A program made the position numbers and the translations under genes. Shown one piece after another: positions 34,580 through 42,150 of a stretch of 64,000 nt of DNA (position 1 is its first letter; every line of letters begins with the position of its first letter). The notes beneath the pieces were generated by a model. That model saw only the letters and a program-made list of their open reading frames with translations, searched no databases and was not told the DNA's origin. The stretch comes from Lachnospiraceae bacterium. GTDB lineage: Bacteria; Bacillota; Clostridia; Lachnospirales; Lachnospiraceae. Where the stretch lies: positions 248,001 to 312,000 of the forward strand of contig CAJTIU010000003.1 of assembly GCA_910576335.1 (NCBI GenBank), in the 5' to 3' direction.

Positions 34580-36451
34580 ATGTCAATTACAGCTGAAACA
34601 GCGAAAGCGCATGCCCATGATCCGGCGGTATTATGCTGCAGGGCCGAGGGCGGCATTACAATCGAACCGGCGAATCTGGAGGATCCGGCGATTTTTGACG
34701 ACCTGGTGGATTCGGGACTTCTGAATCTTGACGGGTGTCTTACGATTGAGGAGGTACTGGGAGCGAAGCTTGTAAAAACATGTGATTCGCTCTGCCCGCT
34801 TACAGCAGATGTAGTGGAGGGGGCAAAAGCGCCTTCCGTATCCGGGGAAGTGCAGGAGCAGAAGGAGGAACAGGGGGAATCGCAGCCAGAGGAAGCTGCA
34901 CCGGCCCAGACAGCGGCAGTGCCTGCAGCAGTACCAGGCGGAATCCTGAAGATACACATTGGGGAAGGCAGGGACATTGATCTGGAGATTCCGGTAGGAA
35001 TCATCGGGGGCGGAAGCGCTCCGGCAGCAGGCAGTGTGCCGGAGACAGTAAAAGCAGCGGCAGCAGAGACGGAGGAACCGGCACAGCAGCCGAAGCTGAT
35101 CAGAAGCCTTACAAGGAAGCATTTTCATATTACAGAGGTAAAGCGCGGACCGGAGACAAAGATTGAGGGGACTGTCCTCTGTATCCGGGATGACATTGAA
35201 AAGGAATGTATAGACTCAGAGGAACTGGTCTATGATCTTAAGATTGATATTATTACACCGGAGGATTATCATACCTACTCCGAGACAATCATGGATGTAC
35301 AGCCTATTGCTGTAAAGGAGGGCGAGTACGAGCTTGGAAGCGGTGTTACAAGAGTGCTGGACGGCGTTGTGATGATGGTAACAGGAACCGATGCGAACGG
35401 GGTTCAGATCGGCGAATTTGGTTCCTCCGAGGGATATCTTGATGAAAATATTATGTGGGGACGCCCGGGCGCACCGGATAAGGGCGAGATCTTCATTAAG
35501 ACACAGGTAACAGTTAAGGAAGGAACGAACATGGAGCGTCCGGGTCCGCTTGCGGCTCATACTGCAACAGATATCATTACCCAGGAGATCCGTGAGGCAT
35601 TAAAGGAACTGGATGAGAATCTCGTTGTGTCAGAAGAGACCTTTGACCAGTATAGAAGACCCGGTAAGAAGAAGGTTGTAATTGTAAAGGAGATCATGGG
35701 CCAGGGAGCAATGCATGATAATCTGATCCTCCCGGTTGAGCCGGTAGGCGTGCTGGGGGCGAAGCCCAATGTCGACCTTGGAAATGTCCCAGTGGCAGTA
35801 TCTCCTCTTGAGGTGCTGGATGGATGTATCCATGCGCTGACCTGTATCGGGCCTGCATCAAAAGAGATGTCCAGACATTACTGGAGAGAGCCGCTAGTTC
35901 TTGAAGTGCTCCATGATGAGGAACTGGATCTGTGCGGCGTGATCTTTGTGGGAAGTCCGCAGATCAATGCAGAGAAGTTCTATGTATCAAAGCGTGTGGG
36001 ACAGCTCTGTGAGATGCTGGATGTTGACGGTGCATTCATTACAACAGAGGGCTTTGGAAATAATCACATTGATTTCGCAAGCCATCATGAGCAGATCGGT
36101 ATGAGAGGAATCCCGGTGGTAGGCATGTCCTTCTGCGCGGTTCAGGGAGCTCTCGTTGTAGGTAATAAATATATGACGCACATGGTTGATAACAACAAGT
36201 CAGAATCTGGTATTGAAAATGAGGTGCTTGCCTGCAATACACTTTGCCCGGAGGATGCGGTCCGCGCGGTACAGATGCTGAAAAACGCCATGGGCGGAGA
36301 GAATGTGAAGGCTGCAGAGAAGAAGTGGAATCCCAATGTGAAATCATCCAATGTGGAGTCGATTGAAGATGTGGCAGGAGAGAAGCTGTGCCTTGTAGAG
36401 AATGAGCAGTCTCTTCCGATGAGCAAGAAGCGTAAGGAAAAATATGATTAA
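34580..36451 (+). CDS. prdA: D-proline reductase proprotein PrdA
   Basis: 623 residues. The processing site is Thr421-Cys422 in HALTCIGPASKEM; self-cleavage there turns the cysteine into the pyruvoyl cofactor, giving a ~45 kDa and a ~23 kDa chain. The N-terminal ~100 residues hold cysteine motifs (AVLCCRAEGG, TCDSLCPLT), then a low-complexity Ala/Glu/Gln linker. AAGGAGG lies 9 bases before the ATG. With PrdB it reduces D-proline to 5-aminovalerate in the cytoplasm. Confidence 0.96.
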   Translation: MSITAETAKAHAHDPAVLCCRAEGGITIEPANLEDPAIFDDLVDSGLLNLDGCLTIEEVLGAKLVKTCDSLCPLTADVVEGAKAPSVSGEVQEQKEEQGESQPEEAAPAQTAAVPAAVPGGILKIHIGEGRDIDLEIPVGIIGGGSAPAAGSVPETVKAAAAETEEPAQQPKLIRSLTRKHFHITEVKRGPETKIEGTVLCIRDDIEKECIDSEELVYDLKIDIITPEDYHTYSETIMDVQPIAVKEGEYELGSGVTRVLDGVVMMVTGTDANGVQIGEFGSSEGYLDENIMWGRPGAPDKGEIFIKTQVTVKEGTNMERPGPLAAHTATDIITQEIREALKELDENLVVSEETFDQYRRPGKKKVVIVKEIMGQGAMHDNLILPVEPVGVLGAKPNVDLGNVPVAVSPLEVLDGCIHALTCIGPASKEMSRHYWREPLVLEVLHDEELDLCGVIFVGSPQINAEKFYVSKRVGQLCEMLDVDGAFITTEGFGNNHIDFASHHEQIGMRGIPVVGMSFCAVQGALVVGNKYMTHMVDNNKSESGIENEVLACNTLCPEDAVRAVQMLKNAMGGENVKAAEKKWNPNVKSSNVESIEDVAGEKLCLVENEQSLPMSKKRKEKYD

Positions 36452-36482
36452 ATAAACAGGATGAAATAATCAGGTGAAAAGC

Positions 36483-36761
36483 ATGTCAGACTTAAAATAC
36501 GGGGATAAGATAATACGGATGGAGGGTGTGATCGTGGAGGTGCATGACGGTGCGGTAGCGGTTGATTTAAAGGGCCGCCTCGGATATCTGAAGGTGCCTG
36601 TGCGGATGTTCATCAGTGATTATCCGATTAAGGTGGGCCAGGAGGTTGCCTGGAATATGAGCTTTGTAGAGCAGCTGGGGCCGGAGGTCAATGAAAAATA
36701 TGTGAGTAACCTTGACACTTATACAAGGCGTCAGAAAGAGATGCGTGAAAAACGAAAATAA
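36483..36761 (+). CDS. Small conserved protein of proline/glycine-reductase-type clusters
   Basis: 92 residues starting MSDLKYGDKIIRMEGVIVEV. It looks like a small beta-barrel (GAVAVDLKGRLGYLKVPVRMF, IKVGQEVAWNMSF). Similar proteins (the CBO2463/CBO2479 type) occur between prdA and prdB in clostridia. Start chosen at ATG 36483 with AGGTGA upstream. A GTG at 36474 is in frame. Role unknown. Confidence 0.8.
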   Translation: MSDLKYGDKIIRMEGVIVEVHDGAVAVDLKGRLGYLKVPVRMFISDYPIKVGQEVAWNMSFVEQLGPEVNEKYVSNLDTYTRRQKEMREKRK

Positions 36762-36763
36762 TC

Positions 36764-36870
36764 GTAACAGTTCAGACGGGTCTGTGCAGGGTCTGCCCCG
36801 GCGAAGCGAGGATATATACGGCACAAACCGTAACAGGGCAGCTTGTCTGAACAGTTGCAGACAATCAGAA
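36764..36870. repeat. Repeat of the R3 type between the small gene and prdB
   Basis: CGTAACAGTTCAGACGGGTC, then TCTGTGCAGGGTCTGCC..GGCGAAGCG and an inverted TTGTCTGAACAGTTGCAG end. Related units lie at 39450-39602 and 39815-39905. It fills most of the gap before prdB. Confidence 0.55.
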
Positions 36871-36920
36871 TAGCTGGCTGCGAAGGTACAGCGCAGCTGC
36901 TATGATTAGGAGGTATGGCA

Positions 36921-37646
36921 ATGAGTTTAACATTAGTAAAAGGAATGCAGTCGGAAATATTTGTTCCAATTACTCCGCCGGCTGTATGGACTCCTGTTAC
37001 AAAAGAGCTTAAGGATATGACGATCGCGCTTGCCACAGCAGCGGGCGTCCATCATAGAGATCAGGAAAGATTTAATCTTGCCGGAGACTTTACCTGGAGA
37101 AAAGTAACAGACGAGATGCCGTCAGACGAGCTGATGGTTTCCCATGGGGGTTATGATAACGGGGATGTGAATAAGGATATTAACTGCATGTTCCCCATTG
37201 ACCGGATTCATGAGCTGGCAAAGGAAGGCTTTATCAAAGCCTGCGCGCCTGTACATGCAGGCTTTATGGGAGGGGGCGGAAACCAGGAGAAATTCAAAGG
37301 CGAGACCGGACCCGCGATTGCCCAGATGTTTAAAGAGGAAGGAGTTGACGGGGTAATCCTTACCGCCGGATGAGGTACCTGCCACCGCTCTGCAGTATTG
37401 GTGCAGAGAGCGATTGAACAGGCCGGAATTCCTACGATTATTATTGCGGCACTTCCGCCGGTTGTACGGCAGACCGGTACGCCCCGTGCGGTAGCCCCGC
37501 TGGTTCCCATGGGAGCAAATGCGGGTGCCCCGAATAACCCGGAGCAGCAGACACAGATCGTGAAGGCAACATTGGAGCAGCTGGTGAAGATCGAGACACC
37601 GGGAAAGATTGTTCCGCTGCCGTTTGAGTATATTGCGAAAGTATAG
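36921..37646 (+). CDS. prdB: D-proline reductase catalytic subunit PrdB, selenoprotein (Sec151)
   Basis: 241 residues when TGA at 37371-37373 is read as selenocysteine: ...GVILTAG-U-GTCHRSAVLVQRAIEQAG... The Sec is followed by the TCHRSA pattern of the PrdB/GrdB type selenoproteins, and the frame stays open to TAG at 37644. A stop at 37371 would leave only 150 residues. The start is ATG 36921, with AGGAGG 7 bases upstream; the ATG at 36915 is too close. Sec attacks D-proline during reductive ring opening. Confidence 0.97.
37386..37412 (+). promoter_or_regulatory. Bacterial SECIS element in prdB
   Basis: CGCT-CTGC pairs with GCAG-(AG)-AGCG around the loop AGTATTGGT, starting 12 bases after the UGA. 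The distance, two-base bulge and GG in the loop fit SelB recognition. Confidence 0.85.
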
Positions 37647-37666
37647 ACTGGCGAAAGTATAGACTG
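37635..37666 (+). repeat. Perfect 16-bp tandem duplication at the prdB stop codon
   Basis: GCGAAAGTATAGACTG occurs twice in a row (37635-37650, 37651-37666). The first copy encodes the last residues and the TAG. Confidence 0.95.
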
Positions 37667-37689
37667 AGGCGAAATCTGAAAAAAGATTC

Positions 37690-37718
37690 TTGAATCATCC
37701 TCAGAGATATGCTATATT
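37690..37718 (+). promoter_or_regulatory. Promoter of the antitoxin RNA
   Basis: TTGAAT, 17 bases, TATATT. It drives rightward transcription into the 3' end of the toxin gene on the other strand. Confidence 0.7.
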
Positions 37719-37724
37719 ATATAC

Positions 37725-37832
37725 AGAGGGAAAGCCATTCAAGCGGCTCTACCCCAACTATGAGTTTTTACCTATGTTTTAACATAGGCAAGCCGTCACT
37801 ATTGGTGGTAGTGGCGGCTATTTCCTTTTTCC
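37725..37832 (+). ncRNA. Antisense RNA antitoxin (type I system), predicted
   Basis: Starting about 7 bases after the TATATT box, the RNA would contain a hairpin (CCTATGTTTTAACATAGG, 37771-37788) and end at GCCGTCAC...GTGGCGGC (37792-37818) followed by TTTCCTTTTT. It is antisense to the 3' end and tail of the toxin mRNA, the layout of txpA/ratA-like systems. Transcription is inferred only. Confidence 0.65.
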
Positions 37833-37913
37833 CTTGTAGATCTGATAAAACAGACTTATAAGGGTAACAATGAGTATACCTATCTGAATTAAATCCGAAT
37901 ATGTAACGTACAT
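37818..37913 (-). CDS. Holin-like toxin peptide of a type I toxin-antitoxin system
   Basis: 31 residues: MYVTYSDLIQIGILIVTLIS then LFYQIYKGKRK. One membrane helix flanked by a short polar start and a basic tail, the pattern of the putative holin-like toxin (Hol_Tox) peptides. AGGAGGG lies 7 bases before the ATG at 37913. Expression would damage the cell membrane unless blocked by the antisense RNA. It is placed between prdB and prdD, against the direction of the prd genes. Confidence 0.9.
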   Translation of the reverse strand: MYVTYSDLIQIGILIVTLISLFYQIYKGKRK

Positions 37914-38014
37914 TGCTATCACCCTCCTTTCTTTCATCCGGAGGGCTACTCGAACCCTCCAAACTAGACCGGAGAGGTAAAGCCGCCTGGCTTAATGGTC
38001 TTTCCCTACCGACA

Positions 38015-38043
38015 ATATTAGCATAATATTTCTTGAGCGGCAA
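38015..38043 (-). promoter_or_regulatory. Promoter of the toxin gene
   Basis: On the minus strand: TTGCCG, 17 bases, TAATAT, about 100 bases before the toxin start. The leader between contains hairpins (GGAGGGTTCG...CCCTCC) that could hide the ribosome site, as in other type I toxins. Confidence 0.65.
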
Positions 38044-38177
38044 GCGTTTCACCGACTAAAAGATATAATCTCATACAACAAGGCTTAATATTCATGACTT
38101 AGGAATTTAATACGTAAAAATCACCATGGCATTTTTATGGAAAATGATGTACAATGGCATTAGGGAGGTGAGGCGGG

Positions 38178-38945
38178 ATGGCTGAGGAAGTCAGGGATTT
38201 AAGAAAACTAGTAATCAAGGCTTACCATATGCAGGATGTAGAATGGGGTGCACACAATGATATTACAGCAGACGGACATATGACTGTCAGTAAGGAGACG
38301 CTGAAAAAGCTGACAGCCGGGGAAGAATATATAGAAGATATTGATCTCAGAATTATCAGGCCCGGCAGACATGACAGATGGACGAACACAATCATGGATA
38401 TTATTCCGATCTCTGCAAAGGTACTGGGTAAGCTGGGTGAGGGGATTACACATACTGTTACCGGAGTATACGTAATGCTGACAGGCATAGATGTAAATGG
38501 AAAGCAGTGCCATGAGTTCGGATCATCCGAAGGGATTCTAAAAGACAGGCTCTATCTGAACCGCGCAGGAACACCGGGGGATGATGACTATATTGTCTCA
38601 TTTGATGTAACTCTTGCGGCTGGCATGGGACAGGAGCGGCCTGGGCCGACAGCAGCACACCGGGCATGTGACAGATTCATTCAGGACTACCGGATGAAGT
38701 TAAAAAAATTCAGGGGTGACAGATGCACAGAGCGGCATGAATATCATGATATCGTGCGCCCCGGGAAAAAACGCGTGCTGATTGTGAAACAGGTTGCAGG
38801 ACAGGGAGCCATGTACGATACTCGTTTCTTTTCTCATGAGCCGTCCGGAGTGGAGGGCGGACGCTCCATAATAGATATGGGGAATATGCCTGTACTGGTA
38901 ACGCCAAATGAGTACAGAGACGGAATCATCCACTCCATGCAGTAA
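38178..38945 (+). CDS. prdD: Proline reductase cluster protein PrdD (PrdA large-chain paralogue)
   Basis: 255 residues homologous to PrdA residues ~170-420: RKLVIKAYHM, RHDRWTNTIMDIIPISAK, GVYVMLTGIDVNGKQCHEFGSSEG, QERPGPTAAH, RPGKKRVLIVKQVAGQGAMYD, and the end GIIHSMQ. It ends precisely where PrdA is cleaved. AGGGAGGTGAGG precedes the ATG. The Thr-Cys cleavage pair is absent, so no pyruvoyl group. Exact role unknown. Confidence 0.92.
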   Translation: MAEEVRDLRKLVIKAYHMQDVEWGAHNDITADGHMTVSKETLKKLTAGEEYIEDIDLRIIRPGRHDRWTNTIMDIIPISAKVLGKLGEGITHTVTGVYVMLTGIDVNGKQCHEFGSSEGILKDRLYLNRAGTPGDDDYIVSFDVTLAAGMGQERPGPTAAHRACDRFIQDYRMKLKKFRGDRCTERHEYHDIVRPGKKRVLIVKQVAGQGAMYDTRFFSHEPSGVEGGRSIIDMGNMPVLVTPNEYRDGIIHSMQ

Positions 38946-38960
38946 GGAGGTGCGGAGAGA

Positions 38961-39449
38961 ATGGGAATAGGACCATCAACAAAAGAGACGACATTACATC
39001 ATTTCAGAGACCCGCTGCTTGATGTGGTGTCAGAGGATACAGACCTGGATCTTATGGGAATTCTGCTTGTGGGAACCCCGGATGACCAGACAGACAAGAT
39101 GCTGGTAGGAACGCGGTGTGCGGTAATGGCAGAAGGCATGCGGGCAGACGGAGTGATCCTGTCCTCTGACGGGTGGGGGAACAGTGACGTTGATTTTGCC
39201 AACACATGCGAGCAGCTCGGAATCAGGGGGATACCGGTCACGGGGCTGAATTTTAACAGCGGACCGGCGCATTTTGTTGTGGAAAATGAGTATATGGACG
39301 GAATTGTAGACATCAATAAAAACGAGGAAGGCGTGGAAACCAACGTTGTGGGGGAAAATAACGTGGTCAGGCTTGACTGCCTGAAGGCTAAGGCCCTTCT
39401 GAAGCTGAAAATGCGTCAGAAAGACCAGAAACTGGGAAATAAGGCGTAA
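38961..39449 (+). CDS. prdE: Proline reductase cluster protein PrdE (PrdA small-chain paralogue)
   Basis: 162 residues matching PrdA from Cys422 on: MGIGPSTKETTLHHFRDPLL aligns with CIGPASKEMSRHYWREPL, then LDLMGILLVGTP, DGVILSSDGWGNSDVDFANTCEQLGIRGIPV. The N-terminal Met stands about where PrdA has the pyruvoyl Cys. AAGGAGGTG lies 10 bases before the ATG; the gene starts 15 bases after prdD. It presumably pairs with PrdD. Confidence 0.92.
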   Translation: MGIGPSTKETTLHHFRDPLLDVVSEDTDLDLMGILLVGTPDDQTDKMLVGTRCAVMAEGMRADGVILSSDGWGNSDVDFANTCEQLGIRGIPVTGLNFNSGPAHFVVENEYMDGIVDINKNEEGVETNVVGENNVVRLDCLKAKALLKLKMRQKDQKLGNKA

Positions 39450-39602
39450 AATAACGGTAACTGCTCAGTACCTTCGCAGTTACATGCAAAAATCCATATA
39501 AAATTGCCTTTGGCAATGGGATTTTTGCACTCCTGAATCACTTTCTTACGGTCAGCGCAGTAAATGCGCAGACCTGCTGAATAGTTACAAATAACGTTCA
39601 CT
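39450..39602. repeat. R3-type repeat downstream of prdE, with terminal dyad
   Basis: The ends GGTAACTGCTCAG and CAGACCTGCTGAATAGTTAC pair. Inside is a hairpin, GCAAAAATCC(N)CCTTTGGCAATGGGATTTTTGC, that could act as terminator of the prd operon. Its right half (GTAACTATTCAGCAGGTCTG, minus strand) matches 39828-39845. Confidence 0.6.
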
Positions 39603-39689
39603 TCATTGTAATAAAGTGCCGAAAAGGTCTGCGGAATATTTTGATTGTTCGGTGGATTGCATAAAATTTAACAATTTATGAAAATTATA

Positions 39690-39718
39690 TTGACTGGAAA
39701 AAAGAGAAGTGCTATATT
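39690..39718 (+). promoter_or_regulatory. Strong promoter with no recognisable gene downstream
   Basis: TTGACT, 17 bases, TATATT. Near-consensus. The next terminator on this strand is at 40065-40109. Confidence 0.7.
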
Positions 39719-39814
39719 AAACATGTCTTAAATGAGCAACAGATAAGGACAAATTGCTTTACATACAGGTCTTTATTCTGGTTTAAGACTGCATAATAAA
39801 TCATTCTTATTGTA

Positions 39815-39905
39815 TAATTATAGGTAATTATTCAGCAGGTCTGTGCAGGATCCGCCTTGACAAAGCGTGGGTGTTTGCTGTGTTGACCGTAAGAAATGAT
39901 GGTTG
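39815..39905. repeat. R3-type repeat, third copy
   Basis: GTAATTATTCAGCAGGTCTG, TGCAGGATCCGCC, and GACCGTAAGAAATGAT match the reverse complement of 39540-39602 at both ends and the 36778-36815 unit in the middle. Confidence 0.6.
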
Positions 39906-40064
39906 TTATTGCAGTTATGCTGCTGCCGGTCGTTTCCCCCAAGAATGGCCTTGCGGCAGTGAACTCCAATTACTATATATTTCCTCTTAACAGAGGAGCA
40001 TTCCCCAGCTTTGTATATATAGACAAAACTGCAATGCAACGAGGAAAAACCTCTCAATGACATA

Positions 40065-40109
40065 CCAAAGAAAAAGCGCAGCATACGGAATGCTGCGCTT
40101 TTTCTTTGG
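40065..40109. terminator. Bidirectional terminator
   Basis: CCAAAGAAAAAGCGCAGCAT and its complement form a perfect 20-bp stem around ACGGA, with A and T runs. It lies downstream of the AAA gene on the minus strand and of the possible RNA on the plus strand. Confidence 0.9.
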
Positions 40110-40143
40110 GGACAGTTTAGTGCCGCGGCACATTCTTTATTCG

Positions 40144-41718
40144 TTATTCTATGTGGTATTGTTCAATGACGCACTGGTGTTTTTTTGTCTTAAGGCTGTA
40201 AGTTACGCCGATCAAGAGCAGATTGCCGTGGTAATCTTTTAAGGATTCAACATAGCGCCTTTCCTTGATTTGCTGAATTGCGCCTTTAACAGATTTATTC
40301 CACTTTAGCTCCACAACTAGGGCGGGCTTGTCGGGGTGATTCCTTCTTGGAATATATACAAGATCAGCAAATCCCTTTCCAGTTGGAAACTCTCTGAAAG
40401 ATAAATAATATTCCCTGGCGCTGTAAAAGGCCAGCGCGATCGTGCAGGACAGGGCATTCTCGTCGTTGTATGCCAGTATGGAGGTTTCCATATGTGCTGC
40501 TTCAATCCCGTCTGCCAGTGCAGAAGCATCCTTTTGGATCGCAGCTGATACGAGGGCATCTGATTTTTTGATGGCGTCTATGATATTATCCCAGCCGGCA
40601 GACTCAATGGCATTGCAAAATTCGGAGGATATTTCCGAATTTGGTATAAAAACTTCCCCTTTTGTAAAGTCATATCCGAGATAACCGAGATGAATTAACA
40701 ATGTGAGTACATCATCAGCAGAGGAAAAGCTGGTCATATCGTTCGAAAAAGTCGCGGTATTTATCCTTTTTCTTGCTCCAGCAAGAAGCTCAGTAATGAT
40801 ATCCCGAAGTCCCTTGAAGTTTAGGGTGATATAATCTTGAAGAGCCTCAAATGTCTCTGTTTTATTCCAGAAATTATCATAGCTGCGGGTAAGCATTGCA
40901 CTTACTACGGAACGGGGATTGTAGACATGCGGTGTACCTTCAAAGCAATACCCGTCATACAGGCGTTTTATTTCATCGTAATCCATGTCATATGAAGTGC
41001 ATAGTTCCATTACCTCTCCTTCTGTAAAGCCTACATAGGAAGACAAAGGACCGGGATTGGTCATGGAGAATTCGTCAAACATATTAAGGGCAGAATGAGA
41101 GCCGTATTTTTTAATTGGGAGAATACCAGTCATATAGGCAAATGCCACATAGGGCTGGTCTTTTAACAGGCTTCGGATAAAGTCCAGGTACAGTTTTTGC
41201 GCATCTATATCTGCTTTATATTCGCGGAATATGCAGTCCCATTCGTCGATAATAAAGATAAATGGAATACCGGTTTCGGAAAAGACATCCATCAGGCATC
41301 CAGTCAAGTCGGTATGATCGAAATAGTCAATGTCAGGGTAAGTCTGTACAAGCTCCTTTGTCAGATAACCTTCGATAAGGGTTTTCATTTTTTTAATGTT
41401 CTGTGTGCGGCTCAGAAACTGCTGCATATTTATAAAAATGACATTATAATGATTCAGATGCCTGTGATAGGATTCGTCCTGTGCAATGGAAAGCCTGCAA
41501 AATTGCATGCTGGAATCAATATCTCTGCTGTAATATGCTGCTAACATCTGGGCAGTTACGGATTTTCCGAACCGTCTTGGCCGGCTGACACAGACAAAAC
41601 GCTGCGGTGTGTTAATCACAGAATTTGCATAGGAGATCAGATCCGTTTTATCTACATAGATTTTTGAATTGAGTGTCATTTGAAAAAGAGTATTTCCCGG
41701 ATTTAAGTAAATTCCCAT
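40144..41718 (-). CDS. AAA ATPase / PD-(D/E)XK nuclease fusion protein
   Basis: 524 residues, full length for the family. N-terminal IYVDKTDLISYAN, P-loop variant SRPRRFGKS (residues 45-53), Walker B FIFIIDEWD, the YDGYCFEG block, then a C-terminal nuclease core with Asp in GFADLVYIP and Glu-x-Lys in ALVVELKWNKSVKGAIQQI. Related to, but clearly diverged from, the truncated gene at 20430. Function not established; the family is common in gut Clostridia and Bacteroidetes. Start chosen for AGGAGG, 8 bases upstream of 41718. Confidence 0.88.
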   Translation of the reverse strand: MGIYLNPGNTLFQMTLNSKIYVDKTDLISYANSVINTPQRFVCVSRPRRFGKSVTAQMLAAYYSRDIDSSMQFCRLSIAQDESYHRHLNHYNVIFINMQQFLSRTQNIKKMKTLIEGYLTKELVQTYPDIDYFDHTDLTGCLMDVFSETGIPFIFIIDEWDCIFREYKADIDAQKLYLDFIRSLLKDQPYVAFAYMTGILPIKKYGSHSALNMFDEFSMTNPGPLSSYVGFTEGEVMELCTSYDMDYDEIKRLYDGYCFEGTPHVYNPRSVVSAMLTRSYDNFWNKTETFEALQDYITLNFKGLRDIITELLAGARKRINTATFSNDMTSFSSADDVLTLLIHLGYLGYDFTKGEVFIPNSEISSEFCNAIESAGWDNIIDAIKKSDALVSAAIQKDASALADGIEAAHMETSILAYNDENALSCTIALAFYSAREYYLSFREFPTGKGFADLVYIPRRNHPDKPALVVELKWNKSVKGAIQQIKERRYVESLKDYHGNLLLIGVTYSLKTKKHQCVIEQYHIE

Positions 41719-41785
41719 AGCAGACCTCCTCGTGTATCGTTATATAGGACATTTTACTTGATCTTATGGAAAATGGCAAGGGATA

Positions 41786-41815
41786 GTTGCGGCGGTTAGT
41801 CCGTGAATCGCAACA
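41786..41815. repeat. Short hairpin repeat (type H), copy 2
   Basis: GTTGCGGCGGTTAGTCCGTG with AATCGCAACA, matching 30273-30310 with a short internal deletion. Confidence 0.6.
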
Positions 41816-42022
41816 AGGAATATCAAAGAAATAAATGCCAAAAGGTATTATGAAATACAAATTACGTCCGATATTTATAATATGGGTGTGGGGAAGGGTC
41901 GCATCTGCAGAGCCGCGAACCCCGCTGCACGGTATCTGCATAGGAGTTGTCATGACAGCTCCGTAGTTTGAATCACCAGTTTTTTCTAAGACTGGATAGT
42001 AGGGGAAAAGTCTTCGAGAGTG

Positions 42023-42051
42023 TTGACAGTGTGATTTTAAACATATATAAT
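42023..42051 (+). promoter_or_regulatory. Consensus sigma-A promoter of the surface protein gene
   Basis: TTGACA, 17 bases, TATAAT, a full match to consensus, 100 bases before the start codon. High expression is expected. Confidence 0.85.
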
Positions 42052-42150
42052 AAAAAGATGAAAAATGTGGGATATTATGGCTTGTGACATATGAAAATCA
42101 TCAGCCATTATAAACATAATTTAACACAAAATGCAGGGAGTGGACTATTC

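Larger units (their letters stand above)
39725..40109 (+). ncRNA. Possible non-coding RNA (or leader), unidentified
   Basis: The stretch runs from the promoter above to a strong terminator, ~385 bases without a convincing gene; the longest plus-strand frame (from about 39897, ~54 residues) has no ribosome site. GTCTTAAA near 39736 pairs with TTTAAGAC near 39781. An R3-type repeat occupies 39815-39905. It does not show signatures of tmRNA, RNase P, SRP or 6S RNA that I can recognise. Confidence 0.3.
41719..42150. other. Intergenic region upstream of the surface protein
   Basis: It contains a copy of the H repeat (41786-41815), a GC-rich stretch with dyads near 41895-41965 (AGAGCCGCGAACCCCGC, then GGAGTTGTCATGACAGCTCC, a good hairpin) and the consensus promoter at 42023. 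The structured part could be a regulatory leader, but I match it to no known riboswitch. Confidence 0.45.

Noticed and set aside
39897-40061. 54-residue frame with hydrophobic start (MMVVIAVMLL)
   Set aside because: No ribosome site, and it overlaps an R3 repeat; coding support is too weak.
41895-41965. Structured leader as a riboswitch
   Set aside because: Hairpins are visible but I could match no known riboswitch core, so only a general note was made.
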